A DNA stretch of 64,000 nucleotides. It comes from an uncultured Lachnospiraceae bacterium (lineage in GTDB: Bacteria; Bacillota; Clostridia; Lachnospirales; Lachnospiraceae). How positions within the stretch are numbered: position 1 is the stretch's first letter; every line of letters begins with the position of its first letter. The notes under the pieces are model-generated. The model worked only from the letters and a program-made list of their open reading frames with translations, was not told the DNA's origin and made no database searches. This document shows positions 1 through 8,358 of this stretch, in pieces. Position numbers and translations under genes: made by a program. Where the stretch lies: NCBI GenBank assembly GCA_910577115.1, contig CAJTMC010000012.1:32754-96753 (forward strand), in the 5' to 3' direction.

Positions 1-658
1 CGATTTTACCGTCCTCAATCCGCACAATGCGGTCGGCAAGCTGCGCAATCTCATCATTGTGCGTAATCATGACAATCGTCTGGTCAAACGCCGCACTCGT
101 GCGCTTGAGCAGTCCCAGCACGTCCGCGCTCGTCTGACTGTCAAGGTTGCCCGTCGGCTCGTCGGCAAGCACAATCGCAGGCTTTGTCATCAAAGCGCGC
201 GCAATCGCAACACGCTGCTGCTGCCCGCCCGACAGATTATTCGGCATATTTTTCAGCTTGTCCTCCAGCGAAAGCATCTGCACAATCTCGTCCATCAACG
301 CCTTGTCCGCGCTGTTGCCGTCCAGCTCCACGGGCAGGACAATGTTTTCATAGACATTTAAAATCGGCACCAAATTATAATTCTGAAACACAAACCCGAT
401 GTTGCGCCGCCGAAAAATCGTGAGCTCCTCCTCGTTCTTTTTGGCAAGCTCCTCGCCCCGCACAAGCACACTGCCAGACGTCGGCGTATCCAGTCCGCCC
501 ATCATGTGCAGCAGCGTCGATTTGCCGCTCCCCGACGTTCCGACCACCGCCACAAACTCCCCCTTATCCACGCGAAGACTCACGCCGTCAAGGGCGCGCG
601 TCACATTCGGCTCTGTACCGTAATACTTCCTTAAATCAACCGTTTCCAAAACACTCAT
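1..658 (-). CDS. ABC transporter ATP-binding protein (MacB/BceA type), 3' end outside window
   Basis: I translated this directly; the first 219 residues lie in the window and the stop lies beyond base 1. It hydrolyses ATP for a membrane permease that should lie further left. Visible are Walker A (GTSGSGKST, about residues 40-48), a Q-loop (FVFQNYNL), the signature LSGGQQQRVAIARAL, Walker B (IVLADEPTGNLDS) and the H-loop (MITHND). That is the pattern of the MacB/LolD/BceA group. The ATG at 656-658 has AAAGGAG upstream. A two-component pair sits just upstream on the same strand, as in BceRS-BceAB antimicrobial-peptide sensing modules; this role is inferred from context only. MacB- or LolD-like export is the alternative. 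Confidence 0.93.
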   Translation of the reverse strand, partial: MSVLETVDLRKYYGTEPNVTRALDGVSLRVDKGEFVAVVGTSGSGKSTLLHMMGGLDTPTSGSVLVRGEELAKKNEEELTIFRRRNIGFVFQNYNLVPILNVYENIVLPVELDGNSADKALMDEIVQMLSLEDKLKNMPNNLSGGQQQRVAIARALMTKPAIVLADEPTGNLDSQTSADVLGLLKRTSAAFDQTIVMITHNDEIAQLADRIVRIEDGKI

Positions 659-726
659 ATTCCAAGCTCCTTTCAAAGTTGTAAATTTGCCATATGGCTG
701 TTCTTCTCATAAGCAACTATAAAATA

Positions 727-766
727 CAAATGTTACGGAAATGTCCGAAATTGTCAAAATGACAAA
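727..766 (-). promoter_or_regulatory. 10-bp direct repeats and dyad upstream of the ABC gene (possible response-regulator site)
   Basis: On the plus strand, AAATGTTACG, GAAATGTCCG and AAATTGTCAA follow each other at 10-bp steps and run into a dyad TTGTCA-AAA-TGACAA (751-765). Tandem repeats at 10-11 bp are usual for OmpR-family regulators, and the gene for such a regulator is 1.4 kb upstream on the same strand. The link is an inference. Confidence 0.4.
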
Positions 767-775
767 TCTTTCCTA

Positions 776-1009
776 TTATCCTATCAGACACTCCTTTCCC
801 CGAAATGCAGACCCGTATTTGCGTATTTTTTCCGGTGCGAATCCGCGCGCCACCAGCTCTGCCTCATATTTCTTCTTCGTTATCTGACGGTGCGCTGCCG
901 CCAAAGTATCCTCAAGTGTCATCTCGTCCTCATCCAAATCCAGTACCTTGAATTCAAAAATAAACGCCTTCCCGCTTTTGTCAACAAATCCGTTAGTATC
1001 AGTATACAC
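776..1009 (-). pseudogene. C-terminal fragment of an AAA-ATPase/PD-(D/E)XK nuclease-like protein
   Basis: The 77-residue reading frame carries AFIFEFKVLD, followed by QITKKKYEAELVARG and YGSAFRGKECLIG. This matches, from memory, the end of the large 'AAA-ATPase-like plus DUF1703 nuclease' family (full length about 500-570 aa) that is abundant in Lachnospiraceae and Bacteroidales. The E-x-K of the nuclease core is present, but the ATPase domain and the first half of the nuclease are absent. A stop lies six codons before the GTG that would have to start it, and I see no ribosome binding site. It is best read as a relic wedged between the kinase and ABC genes. Expression is unlikely. Confidence 0.7.
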
Positions 1010-1027
1010 GATACTGCTATTTTAGGC

Positions 1028-1049
1028 AAACAAAACGGGCATTAACCCG
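1028..1049 (-). terminator. Weak intrinsic terminator after the sensor kinase
   Basis: On the minus strand CGGG-TTAATG-CCCG is followed by TTTTGTTT directly after the kinase stop codon. The stem is only 4 bp, so it may be leaky. Confidence 0.45.
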
Positions 1050-1050
1050 G

Positions 1051-2082
1051 TTAGCGAAACGGCAAAAAAACAGAAAACGTCGAACCTTCCCCAACAGCGG
1101 ACGTCAGCTTAATATACCCGCCCTGCCTTGTCACAATCTCACGCGTAAGGTAAAGCCCGATGCCGACACCCTGTACGTCATGCACCTCCTGCTCACGATA
1201 AAACCGCCCAAAAACCGCCGCCTGACGGCTCTCCGCAATCCCTTTACCCGTGTCGCTCACGTCCACCCTGACATACAGCTCCCAGTCTTTCACCGACACG
1301 CAAATCCTGCCGCCCGCAGGCGTATACTTCACCGCATTATCCAGCAGGTTAAAAAGCGCCTCCGCCGTCCACCTCGCGTCATGAAACAGCTTTAATTCCT
1401 GCGGACAATCCACCGACACGTCAATCCCCTTTCGCTTTGCCGCATAGACAATACCGCCCACCGCCTGCGCCAGTGTATCAAACAACAGCCCCTCCTGCTT
1501 TTTAAGCCGCACCATGCCCGTCTCCAGGCGCGACGTCTTCACCAGCGCCTGTACAAGAAAATCCAGCTTCTGCGCCTGACCTTGCATCCCTTGCAAAAAT
1601 GCCTGCCGTTCCTTTGGTGAAACCTCTCTTGACAGCAGCGTGTCCGACACCATTTTCAGATTGCTCACGGGCGTTTTCACCTGATGCGAAATATCCGACA
1701 CCAACGCCTGAATCTCCCGCCGTTCGCTGTCCACCTTATGTTTCGCCTCCAGTAAAATCTCATACAGGCGAAACAGGCGATGACTGATGCGGTCAAAAAG
1801 CAGTTCCTTATCAAAATTCTCCTGCAAATCTACACGACCGTTTATCATGTTATCAAGCGTTTCACACAATCCGTCCGAAAAAAACGACAATTGTTTCCCA
1901 AACGCTGCCGTCAGCACAAACAGCCAAAAAAGAGCGCACGCCATAAGCGCCGCTCCCGCAGAAAGCACCTCCATACTCCCGGTCATTACAAAAAAAAGAA
2001 CGGTTACTCCCAACATGGAAAGCAACGCTCCCAGTGCCACAAACAGACACAAATTTTTCACGGATATCTGCCTTGGTCTCAT
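1051..2082 (-). CDS. Intramembrane-sensing histidine kinase (BceS-like)
   Basis: This is a 343-residue membrane sensor kinase. Two hydrophobic segments (about 11-33 and 38-61) are joined by a very short loop, so there is almost no extracellular sensor. Such kinases usually sense through a partner transporter. Then come HisKA with SDISHQVKTPVSNL (phospho-acceptor His about residue 133) and an HATPase domain with LFNLLDNAVKYT, SDTGKGI and GVGIGLYL. The chosen ATG overlaps the TGA of the regulator gene (ATGA) and follows AGGAGG by 9 bases; a longer start at 2103 would place AGGAGG inside the gene. The pair is translationally coupled, and a transporter ATPase follows, as in Bce modules. Confidence 0.92.
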   Translation of the reverse strand: MRPRQISVKNLCLFVALGALLSMLGVTVLFFVMTGSMEVLSAGAALMACALFWLFVLTAAFGKQLSFFSDGLCETLDNMINGRVDLQENFDKELLFDRISHRLFRLYEILLEAKHKVDSERREIQALVSDISHQVKTPVSNLKMVSDTLLSREVSPKERQAFLQGMQGQAQKLDFLVQALVKTSRLETGMVRLKKQEGLLFDTLAQAVGGIVYAAKRKGIDVSVDCPQELKLFHDARWTAEALFNLLDNAVKYTPAGGRICVSVKDWELYVRVDVSDTGKGIAESRQAAVFGRFYREQEVHDVQGVGIGLYLTREIVTRQGGYIKLTSAVGEGSTFSVFLPFR

Positions 2083-2768
2083 TTCATCCTGCCTCCTATC
2101 CATTGATACCCCATTCCATAAACCGTCTTAATATACCGCTCCCCGCCCGCCTCAAGCTTGCCGCGCAGACGGCTGACAAACGTCGTTAGCGTATGTTCCT
2201 CCACATACTTTTCGTCCACGTCCCACAGCCGCTCCAAAAGCCGCTGCCTCGTAAGCACCACTCCTGCATTCTCGCAAAACAGGTGCAGCATTTTATATTC
2301 CATTGCGGAAAATGTGAGCGGCTGCCCGCATAGCGCGGCGTTCTGCTGCGAAAAGTCAAGAAACAGCCTCCCGTCGTCATAGACTTCCCGCGCCGGACAC
2401 TGACGCGCAAGCAAAGAAAACATCGCGCTGATTTTCCGCAGCAATGCCTCGACGGAAAACGGTTTTGTGATATAGTCCACTGCCCCCGCCTCATACCCCT
2501 CAAGCTGGTCGCGCTCCTCGTCATTTGCCGTCAGGAAAATTACCATTGTGTTTGGATCGTTCGTTTTGATCCGTCTGCATATATCATAACCGCTGCCGTC
2601 CGGCAGATTAATGTCGAGCAGTGCCAAATCATACGACGCGCCTGCAAACAGCTCTGCGGCAGTTTCCGCGTTAAACGCCGAGGCAGCATCATAGCCGACG
2701 ACATTTAGATTGTAAGCAAGTGTCTTATTTAAAAGTCTGTCGTCCTCAACAATTAAAATCCGTTTCAC
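2079..2768 (-). CDS. OmpR-family response regulator
   Basis: The protein has 229 residues. The receiver domain has the acidic pair ED-D (residues 8-10), the phospho-acceptor D52 in LALLDINLPDGSG, T in FLTAN and K in ITKPF. A winged-helix DNA-binding domain follows, ending in TLTTFVSRLRGKLE and IKTVYGMGYQW. I chose the GTG at 2766-2768 because AGGGAGG lies 6 bases upstream; the frame is open further upstream to 2786. It should take phosphate from the overlapping kinase and control the ABC gene, whose upstream region holds 10-bp repeats. Twenty-seven bases separate it from the double-receiver gene, so it may also belong to the long upstream operon. Confidence 0.93.
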   Translation of the reverse strand: MKRILIVEDDRLLNKTLAYNLNVVGYDAASAFNAETAAELFAGASYDLALLDINLPDGSGYDICRRIKTNDPNTMVIFLTANDEERDQLEGYEAGAVDYITKPFSVEALLRKISAMFSLLARQCPAREVYDDGRLFLDFSQQNAALCGQPLTFSAMEYKMLHLFCENAGVVLTRQRLLERLWDVDEKYVEEHTLTTFVSRLRGKLEAGGERYIKTVYGMGYQWIGGRMK

Positions 2769-2795
2769 AGGTGTCCTCCCTACCACAAAACATAT

Positions 2796-3569
2796 TTATC
2801 CGTTCAATATCTTGGCAAGCTCCGCAAGCAGACGCTCTTTTACGGGCGGCTTTAAAAAGTATCCTGCAGGCTTTAACTGCAAAACCGCCTCAATATTTGC
2901 CCGATCATTTATCGCTGTCAGGAAGACTACTGGAATATTCGTCAAATCCTCGTCCGCACGTATCATTTCAAGCGTCATTCTGCCGTCGCAGACAGGCATT
3001 TCATAGTCAAGCAGAATCAAATCCGGTCTTTTTTTGCCAATAGAGGTCATAGCCTGCGCTCCTGAAATCGCAATCGCAACCTCATAGGTATCCTCCAGCA
3101 TCGCCTTAATCGTCCGTAGTGCTGTTCCGTTATCGTCAACCACCAAAATCCGTTTTTTCCCCAAATTTTCCTCCTGCTGCGTCCTTGCTTCCTCTTCCAC
3201 ATGCGCCTCTTCCACGCCAAGCCGCCTGCACACCGCTTCCATAATCACCGTATTTTCCACCGGACGGATTAAATTTTCAAACTGTTCAACCTCATAATAC
3301 TTAAAGAATTTGCTGCTTTCCTCCTTTGTGCCGATTGTCAGAACCGGAACATGTGCATACCGGTCGCTCAGCAGGAAAAAAATCGACGTGTCAATGTCAT
3401 ACGCGCCAATCAAACTAATCACCACCAAATCCGGATTGACAATTTTTAACATCCCCTCTAAAACGCCTGCATTCTCTGAGCAAAGCTGTACATGAAAATA
3501 TTGGGACAAAAACTGGTTTGTTTCGTTCACCACTGTATTCAACTTTCCGATTAATAATATTTTTTTCAT
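2796..3569 (-). CDS. Double receiver protein (degenerate REC plus canonical REC)
   Basis: This protein has 257 residues and no output domain. Residues 1-115 look like a receiver fold that has lost its key residues: the start reads KKILLIGK rather than an acidic pair, and VVISLIGAYD stands where LLD would be. A linker rich in Glu (120-137) leads to a complete receiver with D145-D146, D188 in LILLDYEMP, T218 and K240. The ATG at 3569 has GGAGGT five bases upstream. Placed 78 bases after the hybrid kinase, it is a plausible end acceptor for that kinase's HPt domain. How it signals without an output domain is unknown; protein-protein contact through the degenerate domain is a guess. Confidence 0.85.
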   Translation of the reverse strand: MKKILLIGKLNTVVNETNQFLSQYFHVQLCSENAGVLEGMLKIVNPDLVVISLIGAYDIDTSIFFLLSDRYAHVPVLTIGTKEESSKFFKYYEVEQFENLIRPVENTVIMEAVCRRLGVEEAHVEEEARTQQEENLGKKRILVVDDNGTALRTIKAMLEDTYEVAIAISGAQAMTSIGKKRPDLILLDYEMPVCDGRMTLEMIRADEDLTNIPVVFLTAINDRANIEAVLQLKPAGYFLKPPVKERLLAELAKILNG

Positions 3570-3647
3570 TCTTAACCTCCATTTGACCTCAAGCTTGTGC
3601 GTGAAAGATTCCTGTTTCACGTTTCTTCCTGTCACTGTTTATTCTTT

Positions 3648-6600
3648 TTATCTACCCGCTGTCTGTTCTGACAAAAGTGCCGCAATGCGCTCTGTTTCCT
3701 CCGGATCGAGATTTGTCACCGCCTCCGCAAGCATTCGGATAGTTTCTCCGATTTCTTTGGGATATTCGTATGTCCGAAGCTGTGCCACCGCCTCGTCAGC
3801 CGCATCAAATTCCATTTCCTGCATGCTGACACGCACCATTTCCACAAGCGCGCGGATAACCGAATAGTCACTTATCTCCTCTCCCGCCGCGGTTCCAATC
3901 TCAAAGACGCCCTGCAGCCTTTGCTGATAAGCGCGCCACTCCTCCAAAAATGCGGGCGTCATGGACAGAATTGTTTCTATTTTATCACCTTTTGCCGCAT
4001 ATTCCAAGACCCTTGCCATACCAAAAAGCGTCACAATGCCAACTGTCCCCGCAAGACTTTTCATCGCATGTACCTGAATGCGATACTGTTCCAGCGCCTC
4101 CGGCTGTGAAATCTGAACAAACGCCTGCTCCAACCGCTCCGCTGCAGGCTCAAGCTGTGCGTAAAACTCTTTTACTGTACTCTCCAAAAGCTCCTTATCC
4201 GGCAAATGCAGCCACGCATAATCCCAGTCTAAGCCCTCCACCAAAGGCAGTTCTAATAAAACCGTTTCCCGCGCAATATCCGTTTTCTGTTCCGGAAGCG
4301 TGTCTATTTCATTGACTTTATCACTCAAAATTAATCCCTTGGGCAGATATGTTTTCAACATTGCTTCCAGTTTTTTCGGCATAATCGGCTTTGACAAAAA
4401 GTCGTCAAAGCCCTCCAACAGGTACTTCTCCTTTGCTCCTGACACCGCATTTGCCGTCAGCACAATAATCGGTGTGTCCTTACAGGGACACTGCGGCAAA
4501 TCCTTGATGTGATGCAGCGTTTCCACCCCGTCCATCTCCGGCATCATATGATCCAAAAAAATCAAGTCAAAATGCCGCTCCTGCACCAAACGCAGACACT
4601 GCGCGCCCCCGTCCGCGTCCGTCACCTGAATCTGCGTTTCCTTAAGCAGACTGCGCAGCACCTTGCGGTTGACGGCATTGTCATCCACCACCAAAATCTC
4701 CGCGTCCGGCGCATAAATGCTCGTGTCATAGCTATATGTATCCGCCGCCTGACGCACCTTCGTCTCAAAGTCCCCAATCGGCGTATCATCAATAATCTTC
4801 TGCTCCAGTTCAAAGAAAAATTTGGAGCCCTTTCCATATTCACTCTCCACCTGCAGCCTGCTGCCCAAAAGCGTCAAAAGCTGAATGGTAATATTCATGC
4901 CAAGTCCGCTGCCCTCGATATTGCGGTTCCTGTCCTCCTCAATCCGTTCAAACTCCGCAGACAGCTTCGGCAAGTCCTCCTTTTTAATGCCAATCCCTGT
5001 ATCTTCTACTTCAAACCAAAGATGCGCCATATCCCCTGCGTTTTGGTTTTTTACCCGCAGCCACACAGTTCCTTCATGTGTGTATTTGACCGCATTGGTC
5101 AAAATATTGGTCAGAACCTGACGCAGGCGTACATCATCTCCGTACAGACGGGACGGAATTGTATGGTCAATCTCTACCGTAAAGCAAAGATTTTTATCCG
5201 CCGCCCGCTGTGCCGTCATATTCACCAAATCATGAATGAAACTGCTGAAATCATACAAAACCGGCACAATCTCCATTTTACCGGATTCAATCTTGGAAAA
5301 GTCCAAAATATCGTTAATCAGCGCCAGCAGCGTCTGCCCCGCCGAATAGATATCCATCGCATATTCCCTGATATTGCTTTCTTTCGTTTCACGCAAAATC
5401 ATTTCGTCCATGCCAAGCACCGCATTAATCGGCGTGCGTATTTCGTGGGACATGTGCGCTAAAAATTTTCCCTTTGCCTCATTTGCGACAAGCGCTTCAC
5501 GCCTTGCTAAGTCGGCATTCTTTTTTGCCTGCGCAAGCATAATACTCTGCCGCTCCGCTGTCTTTATCCGCTCCTCCGCGTCCGCCCGATACTCCTTTGA
5601 GATACGCAGGATATGCATCACCGCGATTGTTACGCCAAACGCAGTTATGCCGTACATTCCTGCCATATTTCCGTATGTATACATAAAAAGCGCATTTAAA
5701 ATCAGTTTTGCAATCTCTCCTGACAGCAGCACAATAATTGATATGACTGATAACAGTGTCCGATGACGTCTGTCTTTACCCTCAAGCTGTATCAGGCTTA
5801 TAATGCCGGTTACACAGACCACGCTCATCACAACCGTCGATATTCCCTCCATATTCTCTAAAAGCTGCAATCCCGTCCACTGCAAAAGAATCTGTGCCCC
5901 TGCATTCAGCATAACAAAGCCAAACAAAACAGCAAAACGACGCGGATAAACGGTTCGCAGATTTCGCTCAAAATAATACGTCAATATCAAAGGAAGCATC
6001 AGGAGCAAATAATTCTGAATCACATATGCGCCCTCAATATGATAAAAAAATATACGCAATGTGTCCGTTCCGATAAAACAATAAACACCCGCCACCAGTC
6101 CAAACAATCCCAAAAGCAGCTCTCCCCGCGCCGGCTGACCGGTATGCCACCGGATCAGCGCAAGCACAAGCATGATCATCGCGGCAATGATAATCAGCAG
6201 ACAGCAGGCAATATCGACAAGATTGCTTCCGGTCAGTCCGACTACTACAATATCCTGCACTTCAAGGACAATTTCCCCAAGCGCCGTCTCTGTATTCTGC
6301 CCCCGCGCCGTCAGCACAATCTTCAGCTCCCCGTCGGAAAACGTATGCGGAATATCCACAAAATGTTCCATATTCACAACGCGGTCTTTCCGATCCTGCC
6401 TGTAAATCTCCTCGCCGTCCAAGACAACAGACACGTTTGCATTTGCAGTTGAAAAATGCATTGTCATACCTGCAAATTCCTGCAACAGTGTATTTTGAAA
6501 AACAATCGTTTCATCCGTCTGATGCTTTTGTATGTATGGCAGCGACGTTTCCGCCTCTGCCGTGGCATCCAAAGAAGCAATGCGCCAGTCTTCATTAAAA

Positions 6601-6725
6601 TCATATTCCAACCGTTCCGGCAGAAGTGGCACCTTTGTATCCACCTCGTACCGAATCAATGCAATCACCATAAAAACACCAATTAAAAGAATCGTAATTC
6701 CCGCAAGCTTTCGTAAATGTTTCAT
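3648..6725 (-). CDS. Hybrid sensor histidine kinase with REC and HPt domains
   Basis: This 1025-residue protein is a whole phosphorelay. Order: TM (8-24); an extracellular beta-rich sensor (about 35-160, resembling the 7TMR-DISMED class); a multi-pass region (about 165-375, seven segments); a short coiled coil; HisKA with HMSHEIRTPINAVLGM (H427); HATPase with NILTNAVKYT and GSGLGM; a receiver (D725 in LIFLDHMMPEMDG); and an HPt domain with VHAMKSLAG (H886). The start lies nine bases after the stop of the ferredoxin-like gene, so the two are probably co-transcribed. The phosphate could pass from H427 to D725 to H886 and on to the double receiver encoded next. The signal is unknown; the redox genes upstream suggest thiol or electron-flow status, as an inference. 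Confidence 0.93.
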   Translation of the reverse strand: MKHLRKLAGITILLIGVFMVIALIRYEVDTKVPLLPERLEYDFNEDWRIASLDATAEAETSLPYIQKHQTDETIVFQNTLLQEFAGMTMHFSTANANVSVVLDGEEIYRQDRKDRVVNMEHFVDIPHTFSDGELKIVLTARGQNTETALGEIVLEVQDIVVVGLTGSNLVDIACCLLIIIAAMIMLVLALIRWHTGQPARGELLLGLFGLVAGVYCFIGTDTLRIFFYHIEGAYVIQNYLLLMLPLILTYYFERNLRTVYPRRFAVLFGFVMLNAGAQILLQWTGLQLLENMEGISTVVMSVVCVTGIISLIQLEGKDRRHRTLLSVISIIVLLSGEIAKLILNALFMYTYGNMAGMYGITAFGVTIAVMHILRISKEYRADAEERIKTAERQSIMLAQAKKNADLARREALVANEAKGKFLAHMSHEIRTPINAVLGMDEMILRETKESNIREYAMDIYSAGQTLLALINDILDFSKIESGKMEIVPVLYDFSSFIHDLVNMTAQRAADKNLCFTVEIDHTIPSRLYGDDVRLRQVLTNILTNAVKYTHEGTVWLRVKNQNAGDMAHLWFEVEDTGIGIKKEDLPKLSAEFERIEEDRNRNIEGSGLGMNITIQLLTLLGSRLQVESEYGKGSKFFFELEQKIIDDTPIGDFETKVRQAADTYSYDTSIYAPDAEILVVDDNAVNRKVLRSLLKETQIQVTDADGGAQCLRLVQERHFDLIFLDHMMPEMDGVETLHHIKDLPQCPCKDTPIIVLTANAVSGAKEKYLLEGFDDFLSKPIMPKKLEAMLKTYLPKGLILSDKVNEIDTLPEQKTDIARETVLLELPLVEGLDWDYAWLHLPDKELLESTVKEFYAQLEPAAERLEQAFVQISQPEALEQYRIQVHAMKSLAGTVGIVTLFGMARVLEYAAKGDKIETILSMTPAFLEEWRAYQQRLQGVFEIGTAAGEEISDYSVIRALVEMVRVSMQEMEFDAADEAVAQLRTYEYPKEIGETIRMLAEAVTNLDPEETERIAALLSEQTAGR

Positions 6726-6734
6726 GTTATCTCC

Positions 6735-7601
6735 TCATTTTTGATGTTTTCCCAAAGTAATCGCCTCCGTCGGGCATACCGCCCTGCACTTGCCGCAGCG
6801 GATACACTCGGGGCTGTTAATATTTTTTGTCACCTCCACCGCCATCGGGCAGGAACGCTCACATTTTTTACAACCAATACATTTTTCCGTGTCCAAATGT
6901 AACTGGAAAAAGCTAAAGCGCTGAAACAGCGCATAAAATGCTCCCAGCGGACATAGATAACGGCAAAAGGGACGGTGAATGCAGACAGATGCAAAAACAA
7001 CCACCAAAAGCACCAAGAGCTTCCACGAAAACAGCGCCCCCGCCGCACTGCGCAGGCTCTCATTGGTCAGCAAAAGCGGAATACCACCCTCAAGCGTACC
7101 TGCAGGACAAATATATTTGCAAAAATATGGCGGTGCAATCCCTGTTTTGTCTGCCGCAAAAAGCGGCAGCAAAATGACCGTTATAAGCAAAATCAAGTAT
7201 TTTAAATACCGCGCAGGCTTGTCCGCTTTCAAAGGCACCTTAATTTTCGGCGCAGGAATTTTATACAGCAAATCCTGCACCAACCCAAACGGACACAAAA
7301 GACCGCACGCTGCGCGCCCAAGCAGAATCCCAAAAAGCATCAGCATTCCCAGCACATAAAACGGAACATGATGTCCCATTCCGCCGAGCACCGTCTGCAG
7401 CGAGCCAATCGGACACGCCCCCAAAGCGCCCGGACACGAATAGCAGTTCAGCACGGGAACACAGAACGCCTTGCTCTTTCCGGTATAAATTTTCCCTTTT
7501 TGAAACCCCGCCGCATAGCCGTTGATGAAAACAGCGAACACCAACTGACAGAGCCGCTGAAAAGACAGCCGCCCTATCCGATGCCGATGCATTCCAAACA
7601 T
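6735..7601 (-). CDS. Membrane 4Fe-4S protein (NapH/YccM-like)
   Basis: The 288-residue polytopic membrane protein should pass electrons across or along the membrane. It has CxxxCP motifs next to membrane segments (CGLLCPFG, CKYICPAG, CRYLCPLGAFY) and two ferredoxin clusters near the C terminus (CIGCKKCERSCP and CIRCGKCRAVCP). These are hallmarks of the NapH/CcoG/NosR-type family. It overlaps the CXXC peptide gene by 28 bases. A TlpA-like thioredoxin upstream suggests that electrons go to or from an extracytoplasmic disulfide. The donor and acceptor cannot be told from sequence. The start could also be the ATG at 7592. Confidence 0.9.
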   Translation of the reverse strand: MFGMHRHRIGRLSFQRLCQLVFAVFINGYAAGFQKGKIYTGKSKAFCVPVLNCYSCPGALGACPIGSLQTVLGGMGHHVPFYVLGMLMLFGILLGRAACGLLCPFGLVQDLLYKIPAPKIKVPLKADKPARYLKYLILLITVILLPLFAADKTGIAPPYFCKYICPAGTLEGGIPLLLTNESLRSAAGALFSWKLLVLLVVVFASVCIHRPFCRYLCPLGAFYALFQRFSFFQLHLDTEKCIGCKKCERSCPMAVEVTKNINSPECIRCGKCRAVCPTEAITLGKHQK

Positions 7602-7717
7602 ACCATCACCGCCTTCTGCATCACTTCCATATGCTCCTTATTTACAACGCCAATTCCGATAAAAAGAACGGAAAGCGCTAAAATGCCAATTGAAACCATC
7701 AAACGCTTAGTTTTCAT
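7574..7717 (-). CDS. CD1871A-type small CXXC membrane peptide
   Basis: This 47-residue protein has one membrane helix (about 8-25) and ends in VCLECIGIG, the C-terminal CxxC signature of the family that NCBI names 'CD1871A family CXXC motif-containing protein'. The ATG overlaps the last codons of the TlpA gene by 11 bases, and the end overlaps the next gene by 28 bases, so translation is coupled on both sides. The family usually travels with a TlpA-like protein and a 4Fe-4S membrane protein, exactly as here. A redox-active cysteine pair serving the neighbouring proteins is inferred. Confidence 0.88.
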   Translation of the reverse strand: MKTKRLMVSIGILALSVLFIGIGVVNKEHMEVMQKAVMVCLECIGIG

Positions 7718-8327
7718 CGCCAATCTCCGCCTTTCCCAACGCAAGCAATGCGTCATTGACCGCTGCCTTATATGTTTCTTCCAAATCCTGCTGCCCACCA
7801 ATAATGGCATCGCCGATCATATTTCCGTGTTGGTCAACGAGGATTGTCGTTGGAATATAGAGGATTTCCCCGCACACACTCGCAAAATCGCCGTCCCCAT
7901 CCAAAAGCGTTGTCCCCTCATAACCTGCCTCCTCCAAAATACTTTTTACACCGTCCGTATTGCCCGCACCGTCAAGACAGACCGTAATCATCTGAACATT
8001 CTCAGGAAGTGATTTTTCAAACGCGGCAATATCTGGCATTTCCGCAAGACAGGGACCGCAAAACGTCGCCCAAAAATTAATTATCGTGACGTCTGTCCCT
8101 GAAAAATTCTCCTGCGTGTACGTTCCGCCGTCCAGTGTATTTGCCGTAAAGGACTGCAAAATACCGTCCGCACTGTCCGTTTCCTGTACATTTTCCTCGC
8201 TTTGCGGCGCAGCGTCTGTTTTCTGCGGAGACTGCGGAACGCTTTGCTTATCGGCACACCCGTTTAAGAAAAGACCGCATAATAAAATTGCGCCAAAAAT
8301 TGTTGCAGCTGTTTTATTGTTTTTCAT
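7707..8327 (-). CDS. TlpA/ResA-like thioredoxin lipoprotein
   Basis: The 206-residue protein begins with a lipoprotein signal (LFLNGC, lipidated Cys 24) and continues through a low-complexity linker to a thioredoxin fold with FWATFCGPC (Cys 90 and 93) and the TlpA-type context NFWATFCGPCLAEMP. It is anchored outside the membrane and should reduce or exchange disulfides there. AAGGAGG lies upstream of the ATG. It stands 31 bases after the HicB-like gene with no terminator between, and overlaps the CXXC peptide gene. Homologues act in cytochrome maturation or peroxide defence; no such partner is visible here. Confidence 0.92.
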   Translation of the reverse strand: MKNNKTAATIFGAILLCGLFLNGCADKQSVPQSPQKTDAAPQSEENVQETDSADGILQSFTANTLDGGTYTQENFSGTDVTIINFWATFCGPCLAEMPDIAAFEKSLPENVQMITVCLDGAGNTDGVKSILEEAGYEGTTLLDGDGDFASVCGEILYIPTTILVDQHGNMIGDAIIGGQQDLEETYKAAVNDALLALGKAEIGDEN

Positions 8328-8358
8328 AATCCTGTACCTCCTTAATATCCTTTTACTA

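Noticed and set aside
4509..5462. A 317-codon open frame on the plus strand
   Set aside because: It lies wholly antisense to the hybrid kinase gene, has no ribosome binding site, and its product is a low-complexity His/Arg/Gln-rich sequence typical of shadow frames.
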